Source: Flavobacterium psychrotrophum (GTDB lineage: Bacteria > Bacteroidota > Bacteroidia > Flavobacteriales > Flavobacteriaceae). From it: DNA of 64,000 nt. Of the stretch, positions 16,315-25,732 are shown piece by piece. A program made the translations under genes and the position numbers. The notes under the pieces are model-generated. The model had not been told where the DNA came from. It made no database searches and worked only from the letters and a program-made list of their open reading frames with translations. The stretch spans positions 2,666,001 to 2,730,000 of the forward strand of contig NZ_CP031557.1 in assembly GCF_003403075.1 (NCBI RefSeq). The letters are read 5' to 3'. The number at the start of each line of letters is the position of its first letter. The first letter of the stretch is position 1.

Positions 16315-17049
16315 TTGAGATATTTTATAGAATTTGCCTATAACGGAAAAAATTACTGCGGATGGCAATACCAGCCCCACAGCCCATCAGTACAGGAAAC
16401 GCTTAACAAAGCACTCTCTATCCTGCTCCGCACCCCTACAGATGTGGTAGGCGCCGGCCGTACTGATACGGGCGTACACGCCACACAAATGTTTGCCCAC
16501 TTTGACCACGACGGCATTGCTGAACCAGAAAAACTAGCACTAAGGCTCAATGCGTTTTTGCCAAAGGATATTGCCGTATACCGTTTTATACCTTTGCACG
16601 ACAGTGCCCATGCCCGCTTTGATGCTACAAGCCGCACATATGAATATCACATCCACACGTTTAAAGATCCGTTTGTACATGAGGGCAGCTGGTATGATTT
16701 TCATCCGCTTGATGTAGCTAAAATGAACGAGGCTGCGCAGCTGCTGTTTGATTTTACCGATTTTAAATGCTTTTCTAAAGCCCATACTGATGTTAAAACC
16801 TATAACTGTAAGATTACCCGCGCCGACTGGCAGCAAAATGGCACACGACTGGTTTTTACCATTACTGCCGACCGTTTTTTGCGCAATATGGTACGTGCCA
16901 TTGTAGGTACTTTGGTAAACGTAGGACTGGGTAAACTAACCCTTGAAGATTTCAGGAAAATTATTGAAAGCAGGGATCGCGGGCAGGCCGGATTCTCAGT
17001 TCCCGCACACGGATTATACCTTACTACGGTAAAATATCCGTATCTTTGA
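16315..17049 (+). CDS. truA: tRNA pseudouridine synthase A
   Basis: 244 residues. It forms pseudouridine at positions 38-40 of the tRNA anticodon arm. The catalytic Asp is D51 in GAGRTDTGVHATQ. Other family blocks are YNGKNYCGWQYQP near the start and FTITADRFLRNMVRAIVGTLV near 180-200. The start is a TTG at 16315 (MRYFIEFAYNG), the only one that keeps the conserved first strand, and a good promoter lies directly upstream. The stop overlaps the next gene as TGATG, suggesting translational coupling with the ABC transporter. Confidence 0.95.
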   Translation: MRYFIEFAYNGKNYCGWQYQPHSPSVQETLNKALSILLRTPTDVVGAGRTDTGVHATQMFAHFDHDGIAEPEKLALRLNAFLPKDIAVYRFIPLHDSAHARFDATSRTYEYHIHTFKDPFVHEGSWYDFHPLDVAKMNEAAQLLFDFTDFKCFSKAHTDVKTYNCKITRADWQQNGTRLVFTITADRFLRNMVRAIVGTLVNVGLGKLTLEDFRKIIESRDRGQAGFSVPAHGLYLTTVKYPYL

Positions 17050-18845
17050 TGCATATTATGAAAGCCGAAAAAACTCCTAAAAATAAAAATGCCGCATCAC
17101 TAAGCAAGGTAATGCGTTTTGCCTCTCCTTACCGTATGCGCTTTGTATGGGTTATTATTTTCTCGATAGCCTTATCAATATTTGCAGCCATTCGCCCCTA
17201 CCTGCTTAAAGAAACCGTAAACAGCCACCTTATACATAAAGATAATGAGGGCTTGCTTCTTTATGTAGCCCTTATGGGCCTCGTCCTGATTTTTGAAGTA
17301 GCATCGCAATTCTACTTTGTATACTGGGCAAACTGGCTGGGTCAGGATATTGTAAAAGACATACGCGAAAAGCTGTTTAGCCACATTACGCACTTCCGTA
17401 TGAAATTTTTTGATAATGAAGCAGTAGGAAGGCTTGTTACACGCACGGTTTTTGACATTGAATCTATTGCCAAGATATTTAGCCAGGGACTTTTTATGAT
17501 CATCAGCGATATGCTAAAGATGGTTGTTATCCTGGGCTTTATGTTCTGGATGAACTGGAAGCTTACCGCCGTGGTAATCATAGCCATGCCTTTTCTGGTT
17601 ATAGCAACACGCATTTTCCAGAAAAAAATGAAAGGCGCTTTTGAAGAGGTACGTACACAGGTATCAAACCTTAATACCTTTGTTCAGGAACGCGTTACGG
17701 GCATGAAGATCGTGCAACTCTTTAACCGCGAAGAAATAGAATATGAAAAGTTTAAGGTTATCAACCAGAAGCATAATGATGCGTGGCAAAAAAATATTCT
17801 TTATAACTCCATCTTCTTCCCTATTGCCGATATCATATCGTCGCTAACACTGGGATTTGTAATATGGTATGGCGGTGTAGACATTATAGGCCATGGTAAC
17901 CTTACCACACCGGGCGACCTTTTTGCATATATCATGTTTATCCCTATGCTGTTTAACCCACTTAGGCAAATAGCAGATAAGTTTAACGAGATGCAAATGG
18001 GTATTGTAGCTTCTGACCGTGTTTTTGAACTTTTAGAGATGGAAGGCTATACCCAGGTTAATGGCTCGCGTGAGGCATGGCATTTTAAAGGCGACCTGTT
18101 TTTTAAAGATGTACGCTTTAGTTATATAGAAGGCGAAGAAGTAATTAAGGGCATTAACCTTAAAGCAGATTCAGGTCAAACCGTAGCTATTGTAGGTGCT
18201 ACAGGTGCCGGTAAAAGTACCATTATTAACCTGCTGAACCGTTTTTATGAAATAGATAGCGGCACCATTACCATTGATGGCACTAATATTGACGAGTTTA
18301 CACTGGAAAGCCTGCGCCGCCAGGTTGCCATTGTGCTTCAGGATGTTTTTTTGTTTGCCGATACAATACTGAACAACATTACACTAAACAACCCTGATAT
18401 TTCGAGAGAGCAGGTAATAGCTGCCGCAAAATCTATAGGTGTTGATGATTTTATAAGCAGCCTGCCGGGTGGTTATGATTATAATGTTAAGGAGCGTGGT
18501 GTGATGCTATCTTCTGGCCAGCGCCAGTTAATTGCCTTTTTAAGGGCTTACGTAAGCAATCCTTCTATCCTTATACTTGATGAGGCTACGTCTTCTATTG
18601 ATACTTATTCTGAAGAAATGATACGCAGGGCTACAGAGGCCGTTACCCAGGGGCGCACCTCTATAGTTATAGCGCACAGGCTTGCCACCATTGTTAATGC
18701 AGATAAGATTATTGTAATGGATAAAGGTAAGATTGTTGAGGAAGGCACTCATTATGAACTTATAAACCGTAACGAAGGGTATTATAAGAATCTTTACTTT
18801 TCGCAGTTTGCTACAGAAAGTGATGAAGCCGAAAAGGCAAAATAA
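17049..18845 (+). CDS. ABC transporter, exporter type (permease-ATPase fusion)
   Basis: About 598 residues. An N-terminal type I exporter domain with six membrane helices (about 25-330) is fused to an ATPase. Walker A GATGAGKST lies at about 383-391, the Q-loop at VLQDVFLFAD, the signature LSSGQRQL, Walker B ILILDEATSSID and the H-loop IAHRL. It resembles the MsbA/MdlB lipid and multidrug exporters and probably acts as a homodimer in the inner membrane. Substrate unknown. Starts at 17049 (TGATG overlap with truA) or 17058 are both possible. A TATCTTTG inside the end of truA (17041-17048) could be an internal promoter. Confidence 0.9.
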   Translation: MHIMKAEKTPKNKNAASLSKVMRFASPYRMRFVWVIIFSIALSIFAAIRPYLLKETVNSHLIHKDNEGLLLYVALMGLVLIFEVASQFYFVYWANWLGQDIVKDIREKLFSHITHFRMKFFDNEAVGRLVTRTVFDIESIAKIFSQGLFMIISDMLKMVVILGFMFWMNWKLTAVVIIAMPFLVIATRIFQKKMKGAFEEVRTQVSNLNTFVQERVTGMKIVQLFNREEIEYEKFKVINQKHNDAWQKNILYNSIFFPIADIISSLTLGFVIWYGGVDIIGHGNLTTPGDLFAYIMFIPMLFNPLRQIADKFNEMQMGIVASDRVFELLEMEGYTQVNGSREAWHFKGDLFFKDVRFSYIEGEEVIKGINLKADSGQTVAIVGATGAGKSTIINLLNRFYEIDSGTITIDGTNIDEFTLESLRRQVAIVLQDVFLFADTILNNITLNNPDISREQVIAAAKSIGVDDFISSLPGGYDYNVKERGVMLSSGQRQLIAFLRAYVSNPSILILDEATSSIDTYSEEMIRRATEAVTQGRTSIVIAHRLATIVNADKIIVMDKGKIVEEGTHYELINRNEGYYKNLYFSQFATESDEAEKAK

Positions 18846-18883
18846 TAAAAAACACAAATTCTCAACGAGAGTTATCAAATACT

Positions 18884-18911
18884 AAATTGGCGGCTATAAC
18901 CGCCAATTTTT
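18884..18911 (+). terminator. Terminator of the ABC transporter
   Basis: AAATTGGCGG / CCGCCAATTT (10-bp perfect stem, 6-nt loop) followed by T's. Confidence 0.9.
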
Positions 18912-18956
18912 GTTAAATATATATTGTAGTAAAAGTATCTTTATTAAAAAAATGCT

Positions 18957-20507
18957 ATGAAAAGAATTCTACTCCTTTTGATACTTTTACCTGTTACCGG
19001 TTTTGCTCAACATTTTGAGTGGTTAAAAACACCTGAATCTTTAATGCCTTATAATCCTGATCTGGTAGGATATACTACCACGACAGATGGTGACGGAAAT
19101 ATTTTTTATACAGGCTTTAAAGATACTCCCTATATTTATAACAGCATTATGGGGAGCCTGTACTTTAATAAATACAGTACAAATGGCACATTACTTTTTT
19201 CTAAGACCATAGGCGGTCAGGCTCAATCATACAATATGCTAACAGACAGCCAAGGCAATACCTATATGGCGCTTGGCTATGTAGGTTCTATTACAATAGA
19301 AAATATAACAATAAGTACCATAAACCAGGGAGAGGTTTATTTACTGGCAAAATTTGGCCCCATGGGCAACCTTATATGGCATAAGGAACTTGTGCCCACT
19401 GACATGGGCGATAACTGGTATAACGAGATTGCGGAGTTTAAAGCACTGGCGCTTGATACCCGCGATAATCTTTACATAGGCTATGCTGACTTCTTTAAAA
19501 GTTACGTGGAAAAAATTGTCCCTCAGGATGGCACAGTAGCCCACACTCTTACCCAGGATAATGTACGCAGGATTAGTTCTGTTGCTGTAGACAGCGATGA
19601 TAATGTTTACACAGCAGGAAGCTGCATTGAGACTGATGCGAATTTTAACGGAACAAATGTTACAACTACATTGAATTATAATGTTTACGTCGCAAAATAT
19701 AGCGGCGCAGGAGAGAACAGATGGGTAAAAATCGTAGAGGATATTACCTGCTCTGAACCAAGAGTTGCAGTAAAATCGCCCGATTCCGTTTATTTTAGCT
19801 CTAACCTGTCTGGCGCGTTTGCCTTTGACAACCTTGTGGCTGAAGAAGGAGTAGGTTCTGAACAATTTTTCCTGACAAAATTAAATGCACAAGGCCAATA
19901 TCAGTGGCTGCGCCAAACACCACCAAACAGCCGCTTTGCATTAGGAAATCGCAATAACCTCTCGTTAGACAACGCAGGAAATGTTTATCTCGGCGGTAAT
20001 ACATCGGGTACAATACACTGGGGCAATGGCATTACTACAAGTATACTGAGCTATAGTCTTAGGGGTATTGTAGTAAAATATGATTCGCAGGGTATGATAC
20101 AGATGGCTAAAATTGTAGGTGGTAATAATAATGAAGTTTCAATTACAAGATTTGATGACATTACGCTGAGTAATAGTGGTGATATCATTACAGCAGGCAT
20201 GGGGTTTGGCCCCACAGCATTTGACGCCATTACATATGACCCTCAACAAGATACATCTTACTACCCTTTTCTGACAAAGTTATCAAAGACTACAGCTGGT
20301 ACTGATGATTTTTCGAAAAAAACGATAAGTATTTACCCTAGCCCTGCAAAGGATAAAATTTACATTACCGGGATAACCGCTACACTCAATGCCGGCATTT
20401 TTAACTTGCTTGGCCAAAAGGTTAAAGATATAAGTGCTACCCCAACACAACCCATTGATATTACAGCACTGCCCCCGGCACCTATTTTATTTATTCAGAA
20501 AATGTAA
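18957..20507 (+). CDS. T9SS-secreted beta-propeller-like protein, sorting domain frameshifted
   Basis: 516 residues as read. A signal peptide (MKRILLLLILLPVTGFAQ) precedes a repeat-rich body. It holds several SBBP/NHL-like motifs of the kind DxxGNxYxxG (DGDGNIFYTGF, DSQGNTYMALG, DSDDNVYTAGS, DNAGNVYLGGN), suggesting a beta-propeller. The C-terminus enters a type A sorting domain (SIYPSPAKDKIYITG) but ends abnormally as ALPPAPILFIQKM. One extra C in the run at 20472-20476 would restore PPGTYFIYSENVKTLTFIKS, ending at 20533, the family's normal end. So the gene has a frameshift, or the sequence an error, in the secretion signal. Confidence 0.85.
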   Translation: MKRILLLLILLPVTGFAQHFEWLKTPESLMPYNPDLVGYTTTTDGDGNIFYTGFKDTPYIYNSIMGSLYFNKYSTNGTLLFSKTIGGQAQSYNMLTDSQGNTYMALGYVGSITIENITISTINQGEVYLLAKFGPMGNLIWHKELVPTDMGDNWYNEIAEFKALALDTRDNLYIGYADFFKSYVEKIVPQDGTVAHTLTQDNVRRISSVAVDSDDNVYTAGSCIETDANFNGTNVTTTLNYNVYVAKYSGAGENRWVKIVEDITCSEPRVAVKSPDSVYFSSNLSGAFAFDNLVAEEGVGSEQFFLTKLNAQGQYQWLRQTPPNSRFALGNRNNLSLDNAGNVYLGGNTSGTIHWGNGITTSILSYSLRGIVVKYDSQGMIQMAKIVGGNNNEVSITRFDDITLSNSGDIITAGMGFGPTAFDAITYDPQQDTSYYPFLTKLSKTTAGTDDFSKKTISIYPSPAKDKIYITGITATLNAGIFNLLGQKVKDISATPTQPIDITALPPAPILFIQKM

Positions 20508-20561
20508 AGACACTTACATTTATTAAATCGTAAAACAGTACGTTCTTTAATTTTGACTATT

Positions 20562-20603
20562 AATAATCCCCTTTTGGTTTAATTCCAAAAGGGGATTATT
20601 TTT
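20562..20603. terminator. Bidirectional terminator
   Basis: 16-bp perfect stem AATAATCCCCTTTTGG / CCAAAAGGGGATTATT with flanking A/T runs, between the convergent 18.96 kb and 20.64 kb genes. Confidence 0.92.
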
Positions 20604-20642
20604 AAATTGATACCTGCTATTGGTATTTATTTATTCTAATCT

Positions 20643-21491
20643 TTATCTATTAACAAAGTTGATTATCTCTTCGTTAAACCTGTTTTTGTGCGTGTAGAAC
20701 AACCCATGCGGAGCATCATCATATACTACATATTCTGCCTGTGGTACAATCTTGATCGTTTCTTCGGCAGAAGCGTCAATAGGCACCGTTTCGTCTGCCT
20801 TACCATGCAGCACCAATAGCGGAATTTTTATTGCGGCAAGGTCGGCTCTAAAGTCTGTCGTAGACCATGCCTGCATTGCTTTTATGGTTGCATAGCCGGC
20901 AGAGTTTAGCGTAAGTATCTGATCCCTCTGCAAAAATTCTTCGCTTACGGGGTTGCTAAACAGGTGCACACCATAAAACTTTTTTGCAAACGTAGCCAAA
21001 AATTTAGGCCTGTCTTCTTCAAGCTGCTGCTTAATATCATCAAACATCTCCTGTGGCAGGCCTGTAGGGTTATCTTCTGTTTTTAGCAGAAACGGTGTTA
21101 CAGCACTTATAAGGGCAGCTTTTGTAACGCGCCCGGCTGTGTTGTATTTAGAAAGATAACGGGCTACTTCTCCCCCACCCATACTAAAACCTACAAGAGT
21201 TACATCGTTAAGGTCTAATGTTTCCAGAAGCGCATGGAGGTCAGATGCTAAGCTGTCGTAGTCGTAACCTTGCCATGGGCGCGACGATTTACCAAAACCA
21301 CGGCGGTCATACGCTATTACACGAATGTTATGTTTAGGTAGTTCATTGAGTTGGTATTCCCACATTTCGTGGTTAAGGGGCCAGCCGTGTATAAGCACTA
21401 CAGGCTTGCCGCGCCCTATTTCTTCATAATAGATTTGAACTTCTTCTGATGCGCCGGAAAGGCTGACGGAACTGTTTAAGATAAAAGGCAT
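20643..21491 (-). CDS. Alpha/beta hydrolase (non-heme chloroperoxidase/esterase type)
   Basis: 282 residues. The fold is complete: oxyanion motif HGWPLNHEMW (35-44), nucleophile elbow G101-F-S103-M-G-G, catalytic Asp in VLHGKADETVP, and catalytic His in DDAPHGLFYTHK near the C-terminus. The pattern fits cofactor-free haloperoxidase-like esterases. There is no signal peptide, so it is cytoplasmic. The natural substrate is not indicated. It stands alone between terminators. Confidence 0.9.
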   Translation of the reverse strand: MPFILNSSVSLSGASEEVQIYYEEIGRGKPVVLIHGWPLNHEMWEYQLNELPKHNIRVIAYDRRGFGKSSRPWQGYDYDSLASDLHALLETLDLNDVTLVGFSMGGGEVARYLSKYNTAGRVTKAALISAVTPFLLKTEDNPTGLPQEMFDDIKQQLEEDRPKFLATFAKKFYGVHLFSNPVSEEFLQRDQILTLNSAGYATIKAMQAWSTTDFRADLAAIKIPLLVLHGKADETVPIDASAEETIKIVPQAEYVVYDDAPHGLFYTHKNRFNEEIINFVNR

Positions 21492-21597
21492 AATTAATGT
21501 TTTTAGCTGTTGAATAACAAAGTTATAAACCCAACTTTTGCCTTATACCCTAATTAAGAAAGCTTTGGCAGTTAATAAATACACAAGCTTGTCCCAA

Positions 21598-21627
21598 TAA
21601 AAAAGCCTCCTTTTAGGAAGCTTAATA
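21598..21627 (-). terminator. Terminator of the YrdC/YciO-family gene
   Basis: On the minus strand AGCTTCCT / AGGAGGCT (one G.T pair) with loop AAA, followed by six T's. It lies just past the 21644 stop. Confidence 0.8.
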
Positions 21628-21643
21628 TTACATTTTATCGGTC

Positions 21644-22264
21644 TTAAAAAATATCGGGGTCACCTTTACCTACCCTCACTACTTCCGGCTCATCACCGGA
21701 AAGATCTATGATGGTAGATGCTGTATTATCGCCATAGCCGCCATCAATAACAACATCAACCAGATGCTGCCATTTTTCAAAGATAAGTTCAGGATCGGTA
21801 CTGTACTCTATTACTTCATCATCATCATGTATCGAGGTACTAATTATAGGATTACCTAGCTGACGTACTATTTCGAGCGCTATATCATTGTCTGGCACAC
21901 GTATACCCACGGTAGTTTTCTTTTTAAACTCTTTTGGCAGATTATTATTCCCCGGAAGGATAAACGTATACGGCCCCGGTAGCGAACGCTTCAGTATCTT
22001 AAATGTACTGGTATCTATTTGTTTTACATAGTCAGAAAGGTTGCTCAGGTCGCTACACACAAAAGAAAAGTTAGCTTTTTCCAGCTTTATGCCTTTAATT
22101 TTTGCAATACGTTCCAGCGCTCTGCTGTTTGTAATATCGCAGCCCATACCATAAACGGTATCTGTAGGGTAAATAATGATGCCTCCGTCTCGAAGTACAT
22201 TCACCACTTTATTTATCTCTTTCTCGTTGGGATTTTTAGGATATATTTTTATGAATTGAGCCAT
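21644..22264 (-). CDS. YrdC/Sua5/YciO-family protein (threonylcarbamoyl-AMP synthase-like)
   Basis: 206 residues. The YrdC domain spans nearly all of the protein: GGIIIYPTDTVYGMGCD (about 27-43), the KANFSFVCSDLS segment where KR/S-type ligands sit, LPGPYTFIL (about 94-102) and GNPIISTSIH. Full Sua5/TsaC makes the threonylcarbamoyl-AMP used for tRNA t6A at position 37. The sequence STSIH in place of the usual STSAN and the overall pattern are closer to the YciO branch, whose role is less clear. The single-domain length excludes Sua5 with its C-terminal extension. Confidence 0.82.
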   Translation of the reverse strand: MAQFIKIYPKNPNEKEINKVVNVLRDGGIIIYPTDTVYGMGCDITNSRALERIAKIKGIKLEKANFSFVCSDLSNLSDYVKQIDTSTFKILKRSLPGPYTFILPGNNNLPKEFKKKTTVGIRVPDNDIALEIVRQLGNPIISTSIHDDDEVIEYSTDPELIFEKWQHLVDVVIDGGYGDNTASTIIDLSGDEPEVVRVGKGDPDIF

Positions 22265-22364
22265 TTATTGTTAAGCTGTTTGGGGTTTGTCGTTCAGTGT
22301 TATACAAAGTTACGCATACATTAAACAATGTACTGTTTATCTTAACAGTTTATAAAGAAAAGTA

Positions 22365-22877
22365 CTACTCAAAATTATCGTATATACGTTCAAACTCTTT
22401 GCGGTTAAGCCAGTGCTGACGCATTGCTTCTTTATAAACAGCTTCTATACGGGCTTTGTAATCGTGCGCAATGCCATTTACTACCACATAATCTACTACT
22501 TGCTTATAAGAGTTAAACATGCTCTTATAAAAGCTGTCTGCACTTATTTCACGCCTGGCGGTATACTTCATGGCAGTTTCTAAATTGTAAAGCATCACAT
22601 CTGCAACAACCATAGCGTCTACACCAAGCGAAAGAAAATGCTTAATGTATTTTTGGGCTGTACCCCTTCGAAGCTTAGGACGTTTGCCTCTTGGCGGAAA
22701 ATACTCTGCAACAATTTTTAGCTTGGCCTCCTGCTCCAGCTTGTCTTCTTTCGGGTTAAAAACAAAGTTGTAATAAGTTTTAACATCAGCAAATTTTTCA
22801 TACAAAGCTAACAGTTGCTCTTCCAGTTCTTCTTTTGGTAATGATGCCAGGTATTTCTTAAGGTCGCGTTTACTCAT
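22365..22877 (-). CDS. Conserved hypothetical protein (DUF6155-like)
   Basis: 170 residues, predicted almost entirely helical and basic, with no signal or membrane segment. It begins SKRDLKKYLASLPKEELEEQ and has a conserved-looking centre, AEYFPPRGKRPKLRRGTAQKYIKHF. This resembles the flavobacterial DUF6155 family of unknown function. It is followed by the YrdC-family gene on the same strand, with about 100 bp between. No catalytic motif is visible. Confidence 0.7.
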   Translation of the reverse strand: MSKRDLKKYLASLPKEELEEQLLALYEKFADVKTYYNFVFNPKEDKLEQEAKLKIVAEYFPPRGKRPKLRRGTAQKYIKHFLSLGVDAMVVADVMLYNLETAMKYTARREISADSFYKSMFNSYKQVVDYVVVNGIAHDYKARIEAVYKEAMRQHWLNRKEFERIYDNFE

Positions 22878-22951
22878 ACAGTCCCAAAATTACAGCTTAT
22901 TTTTTATACATAATAATTTACTAAAAGATATGGAGAAATTATATAAAATGC

Positions 22952-22959
22952 TATTTTTG
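22952..22959 (+). promoter_or_regulatory. Possible -7 element TATTTTTG
   Basis: Fits TAnnTTTG, 37 bp before the GTG start at 22997. Confidence 0.4.
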
Positions 22960-22996
22960 CCATTCTTAAAATAATTGAAACTAAAACTTCTTTACC

Positions 22997-23365
22997 GTGG
23001 AAAATCCGAGCGCGCAGAAACTGATCAATAAGATACAGGTTGATCTTTTTAAAAATGGTTTTGATGCTGATAAGCTTGTAGCAGACCTAAAAAAACTACG
23101 TGAATATTCGCTTGAAGAAAATAACCCTGTGCTTACAAAGGCATTACGCCTTACTTATGAGCATATAGAGGCTAACGGCGCATTTCTTATCCCTATCCCG
23201 GATGATGAGCCTATAGAGGGTGAAGAGCTTGTTACAGATGAGCAGTCTGGCACTGAAAACAACCTTGAAAGCCTTGAGTACCTTTTCTCATTGTTTACAG
23301 ACCTTTCTCATAAGACAAACTTATCTGACCTTAGGGAATACAACAAAGCATTACAGGCATTTTAG
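22997..23365 (+). CDS. Small acidic hypothetical protein
   Basis: 122 residues with a GTG start (no ATG keeps the N-terminal helix). Helices at both ends (QKLINKIQVDLFKNGFDADK; ESLEYLFSLFTDLSHKTN) flank a very acidic linker, IPDDEPIEGEELVTDEQ. No signal peptide. I do not recognise the family. It looks like a small cytoplasmic adaptor. It ends at a clear terminator and has its own candidate promoter, so it is probably a single-gene unit. Confidence 0.65.
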   Translation: MENPSAQKLINKIQVDLFKNGFDADKLVADLKKLREYSLEENNPVLTKALRLTYEHIEANGAFLIPIPDDEPIEGEELVTDEQSGTENNLESLEYLFSLFTDLSHKTNLSDLREYNKALQAF

Positions 23366-23387
23366 TCAATTTAGACTTAAAATTTAA

Positions 23388-23497
23388 ATATATAAAAAAC
23401 GAGGACACAACTGTTCTCGTTTTTTTTATGGAATAATACGCGATTATTCCATTTTTCTAAAAACACAAAGGGATTTCAAAAATAAAATCCCTTTTTA
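23388..23497. terminator. Three tandem hairpins between convergent genes
   Basis: Hairpins ACGAGGAC / GTTCTCGT followed by T8, TGGAATAAT / ATTATTCCA, and AAAGGGATT / AATCCCTTT. They serve as terminators on both strands between the genes ending at 23365 and 23553. Confidence 0.8.
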
Positions 23498-23552
23498 TAT
23501 CTCTTGGAAGTTTTATTCAACTACCTAAAAAGCTCACGCTTAACCGTTAAGA

Positions 23553-23984
23553 TTAAAACTTCCAGTCAAACTCATCATTACTATTAATAGTTGCTCCTAC
23601 TTCTACACGGATAACTTCGCCATATTCAACCTGAAAAATGGCCCAGTTTGCCTCGTTAAAAAAGTTCTCAACAGAGTCGTAGTTTTCCTGCTCAAAATCT
23701 TTTACGTTATTTTGTAAAAGTACTTTTGTAAGGGCTTCCCATTTGTTACCAATAACGGGCTGCCCGAAAAGCTTAAGATCTTTACCGGACGCTATGATAT
23801 AGCCCAACCTGAAATCTTCGTCGGCATAAAAAGTAAGACGCAGTTTTTTATCGTTATATAAGTAAATTGTATTTTTATCTTCATCCTTATATGTGCGTGA
23901 TGGCTTGCCGTACAGTAATGTAACATCTTCTTCCTGCATACCAAACAGTAGTTTATCAATACCAGAGCGTAAATTTATTTCCAT
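23553..23984 (-). CDS. Hypothetical protein
   Basis: About 143 residues from the ATG at 23984 (MEINLRSGIDKLLFGMQEED). A longer frame adds 24 hydrophobic residues at the front that look like read-through of AT-rich leader. The N-terminus has GMQEEDVTLLYGKPSRTY, a pattern seen in small SmpA/OmlA-like or phage-type binding domains, then alternating strands (KKLRLTFYADEDFRLGYII; FQVEYGEVIRVEVGATI). No signal peptide with the chosen start. Function unknown. Confidence 0.65.
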   Translation of the reverse strand: MEINLRSGIDKLLFGMQEEDVTLLYGKPSRTYKDEDKNTIYLYNDKKLRLTFYADEDFRLGYIIASGKDLKLFGQPVIGNKWEALTKVLLQNNVKDFEQENYDSVENFFNEANWAIFQVEYGEVIRVEVGATINSNDEFDWKF

Positions 23985-24301
23985 GTCTATAAAGTAAATT
24001 AAGGCAGCAAAGTTAGGGATTATATTCCCGAAAAAAATGTAAATTCTATAAGACAATTACGTCAGTTGCTTTATAATTATTCATTTTAATTGTCCTGTAA
24101 AACTCAATGACCTTATATACCTAAAGTGTGTACGGCACAGTGGCAATCATTAAAAAATTAATGATCTCCAAGCATGAAAAACGAAGCTTTGCAATTCAAA
24201 AAAATAATAGTTTTTACAATATGCTAAAACCAAATGTGAGAAAATTTACCTAATTTAACCTCAAAATTATTTATAACTAAGTTTAATTTAATACTTAACA
24301 A
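23985..24301. other. Intergenic region, no gene seen
   Basis: 317 bp between divergent genes, AT-rich. It holds one small dyad (ATCATTAAAAAATTAATGAT, about 24147-24166). No TAnnTTTG box with a matching -33 was found near the YceI start. Probably holds both promoters. Confidence 0.5.
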
Positions 24302-24979
24302 ATGAAAAGAATTAATGTACTGGCATTCACGGCTGCAACTCTATTATTTATTTCATGCGGTGGAAAATCATCCGAATCTACTTCAACAAGCGAGGAAAAA
24401 GAAGTAGCAGAAAAACAAGGTGACGTTTTTGCCGTAAATCTTGAAACTTCTAAGGTAGACTGGAAAGCATTTCATAAAGGAGGATTTGCCCCACGTTGGG
24501 GAACACTTTCAATTAAATCGGGTGAGGTAGCTTCAGAAAATGGCGAACTTACCGGAGGCGATTTTGTTATCGATATGCAGTCTTTAAAAGTAGACCCTGC
24601 ATCTGTAACTGAAAAAGATAAAAAATCTACAGACCTTGAGGCACACCTTAAAAATGCTGACTTTTTTGATGTTGAAAAAAACCCAACTGCCGAGTTTAAA
24701 ATCACCAGCGTAACCAGCCTTGCTACACCACCGGCAGATGCAGTTGCAGGAGCAAACAAGACTGTAAGTGGTAACCTTACACTACAAGGTAAAACGCTTA
24801 ACGTATCATTTCCTGCAAAAGTTGAAGTAGTTGACGGCAATGCAACACTACAAGCTAAATTTACTGTAGACCGCTCTGAATGGGGTATTAAATTTGGAAC
24901 ATCTGAAGCTAATCCGGCTGAATGGATGATAAGCAAAGATATCGAAATAGGTGTTGATGTTAAGGCTACAAAAAAATAG
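24302..24979 (+). CDS. YceI-family lipoprotein
   Basis: 225 residues. The lipoprotein signal ends LLFISC at about residue 19, then GGKSSESTSTSEEK forms a Ser/Glu spacer. The YceI lipocalin-like beta-barrel domain (about 45-222) has SKVDWKAFHKGGFAPRWGTL, KNADFFDVEKNPTAEFKIT and DRSEWGIKFGT. Members bind polyisoprenoids or related lipids; the ligand here is unknown. Anchored in the periplasm or outer membrane by the lipid. It ends before a stable terminator. Confidence 0.9.
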   Translation: MKRINVLAFTAATLLFISCGGKSSESTSTSEEKEVAEKQGDVFAVNLETSKVDWKAFHKGGFAPRWGTLSIKSGEVASENGELTGGDFVIDMQSLKVDPASVTEKDKKSTDLEAHLKNADFFDVEKNPTAEFKITSVTSLATPPADAVAGANKTVSGNLTLQGKTLNVSFPAKVEVVDGNATLQAKFTVDRSEWGIKFGTSEANPAEWMISKDIEIGVDVKATKK

Positions 24980-25056
24980 GTCGTAATCAATGTAATTAAT
25001 TCTTATGACAAGTAATATACAGGTCTAACCGGATTAACATACCTTAATAATCTGAG

Positions 25057-25096
25057 AACCTTTAAGTACATAGTAATGTGTATTTAAAGGTTTTTC
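25057..25096 (+). terminator. Terminator of the YceI gene
   Basis: AACCTTTAA / TTAAAGGTT arms (25057-25065 and 25084-25092) with an internal loop, followed by TTTTTC. Confidence 0.7.
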
Positions 25097-25183
25097 TTTT
25101 TCTCTAAACACTGTCCATCATTTAAGAATAAGACATTGCCTTTCTAAAGTTGAAGGAGTTTTATATATTTATAAATAAAAGAT

Positions 25184-25549
25184 ATGCCACAATACAAAGC
25201 CATATTCCGCTTACCTGGAGGAAAAGAACTTGAAGCCCACAAAGGATATGTACCTGATGCGTTTTTTGATGCCATTCAGAACGTTACAATAGATGATATT
25301 GTAGAAATCTATGAAGATGGATTTATACTTACTATTGAGATGCACGAAAAACTAAATATTGCTAATACATTTAGTAGTTATGCATCAATTGGAAAATATG
25401 CCTCGCAAGGAATGAATAAAACTCCTAAATTTAAAATCGAACTTTTAGAGCGCTTAAAAATAGCAAACCATGCCAGGCCTCTTGAGATACATTATAATTA
25501 CCAGGTATTTATTATGGAATATATAGATTCTCCTCCCGAGGATGATTAA
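25184..25549 (+). CDS. Hypothetical protein
   Basis: 121 residues with no signal peptide. It contains a strand-turn N-terminus (YKAIFRLPGGKELEAHKGY), an acidic middle (VTIDDIVEIYEDGFILTIEM) and a helical second half. I do not recognise a family. Good start context and clear isolation between terminators support it as a real gene. Confidence 0.6.
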   Translation: MPQYKAIFRLPGGKELEAHKGYVPDAFFDAIQNVTIDDIVEIYEDGFILTIEMHEKLNIANTFSSYASIGKYASQGMNKTPKFKIELLERLKIANHARPLEIHYNYQVFIMEYIDSPPEDD

Positions 25550-25634
25550 ATCATCCCGATCAATTTCATACTCTACGTTTTACCTCGCGTGTCTAAATAA
25601 CGTATTGTAATATATAAGACCTACCTATAAAAAC

Positions 25635-25668
25635 AACCCGGGCAGCCAATAGGCTGCCCGGGTTTTCT
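25635..25668. terminator. Bidirectional terminator
   Basis: 13-bp perfect GC-rich stem AACCCGGGCAGCC / GGCTGCCCGGGTT with loop AATA and T/A runs, between convergent genes. Confidence 0.93.
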
Positions 25669-25732
25669 ATTTGTGGTTTGTATTACTCAGTTTAGTGAAG
25701 CTACTGCTTACTGCCACTGAACATTGTAACTA

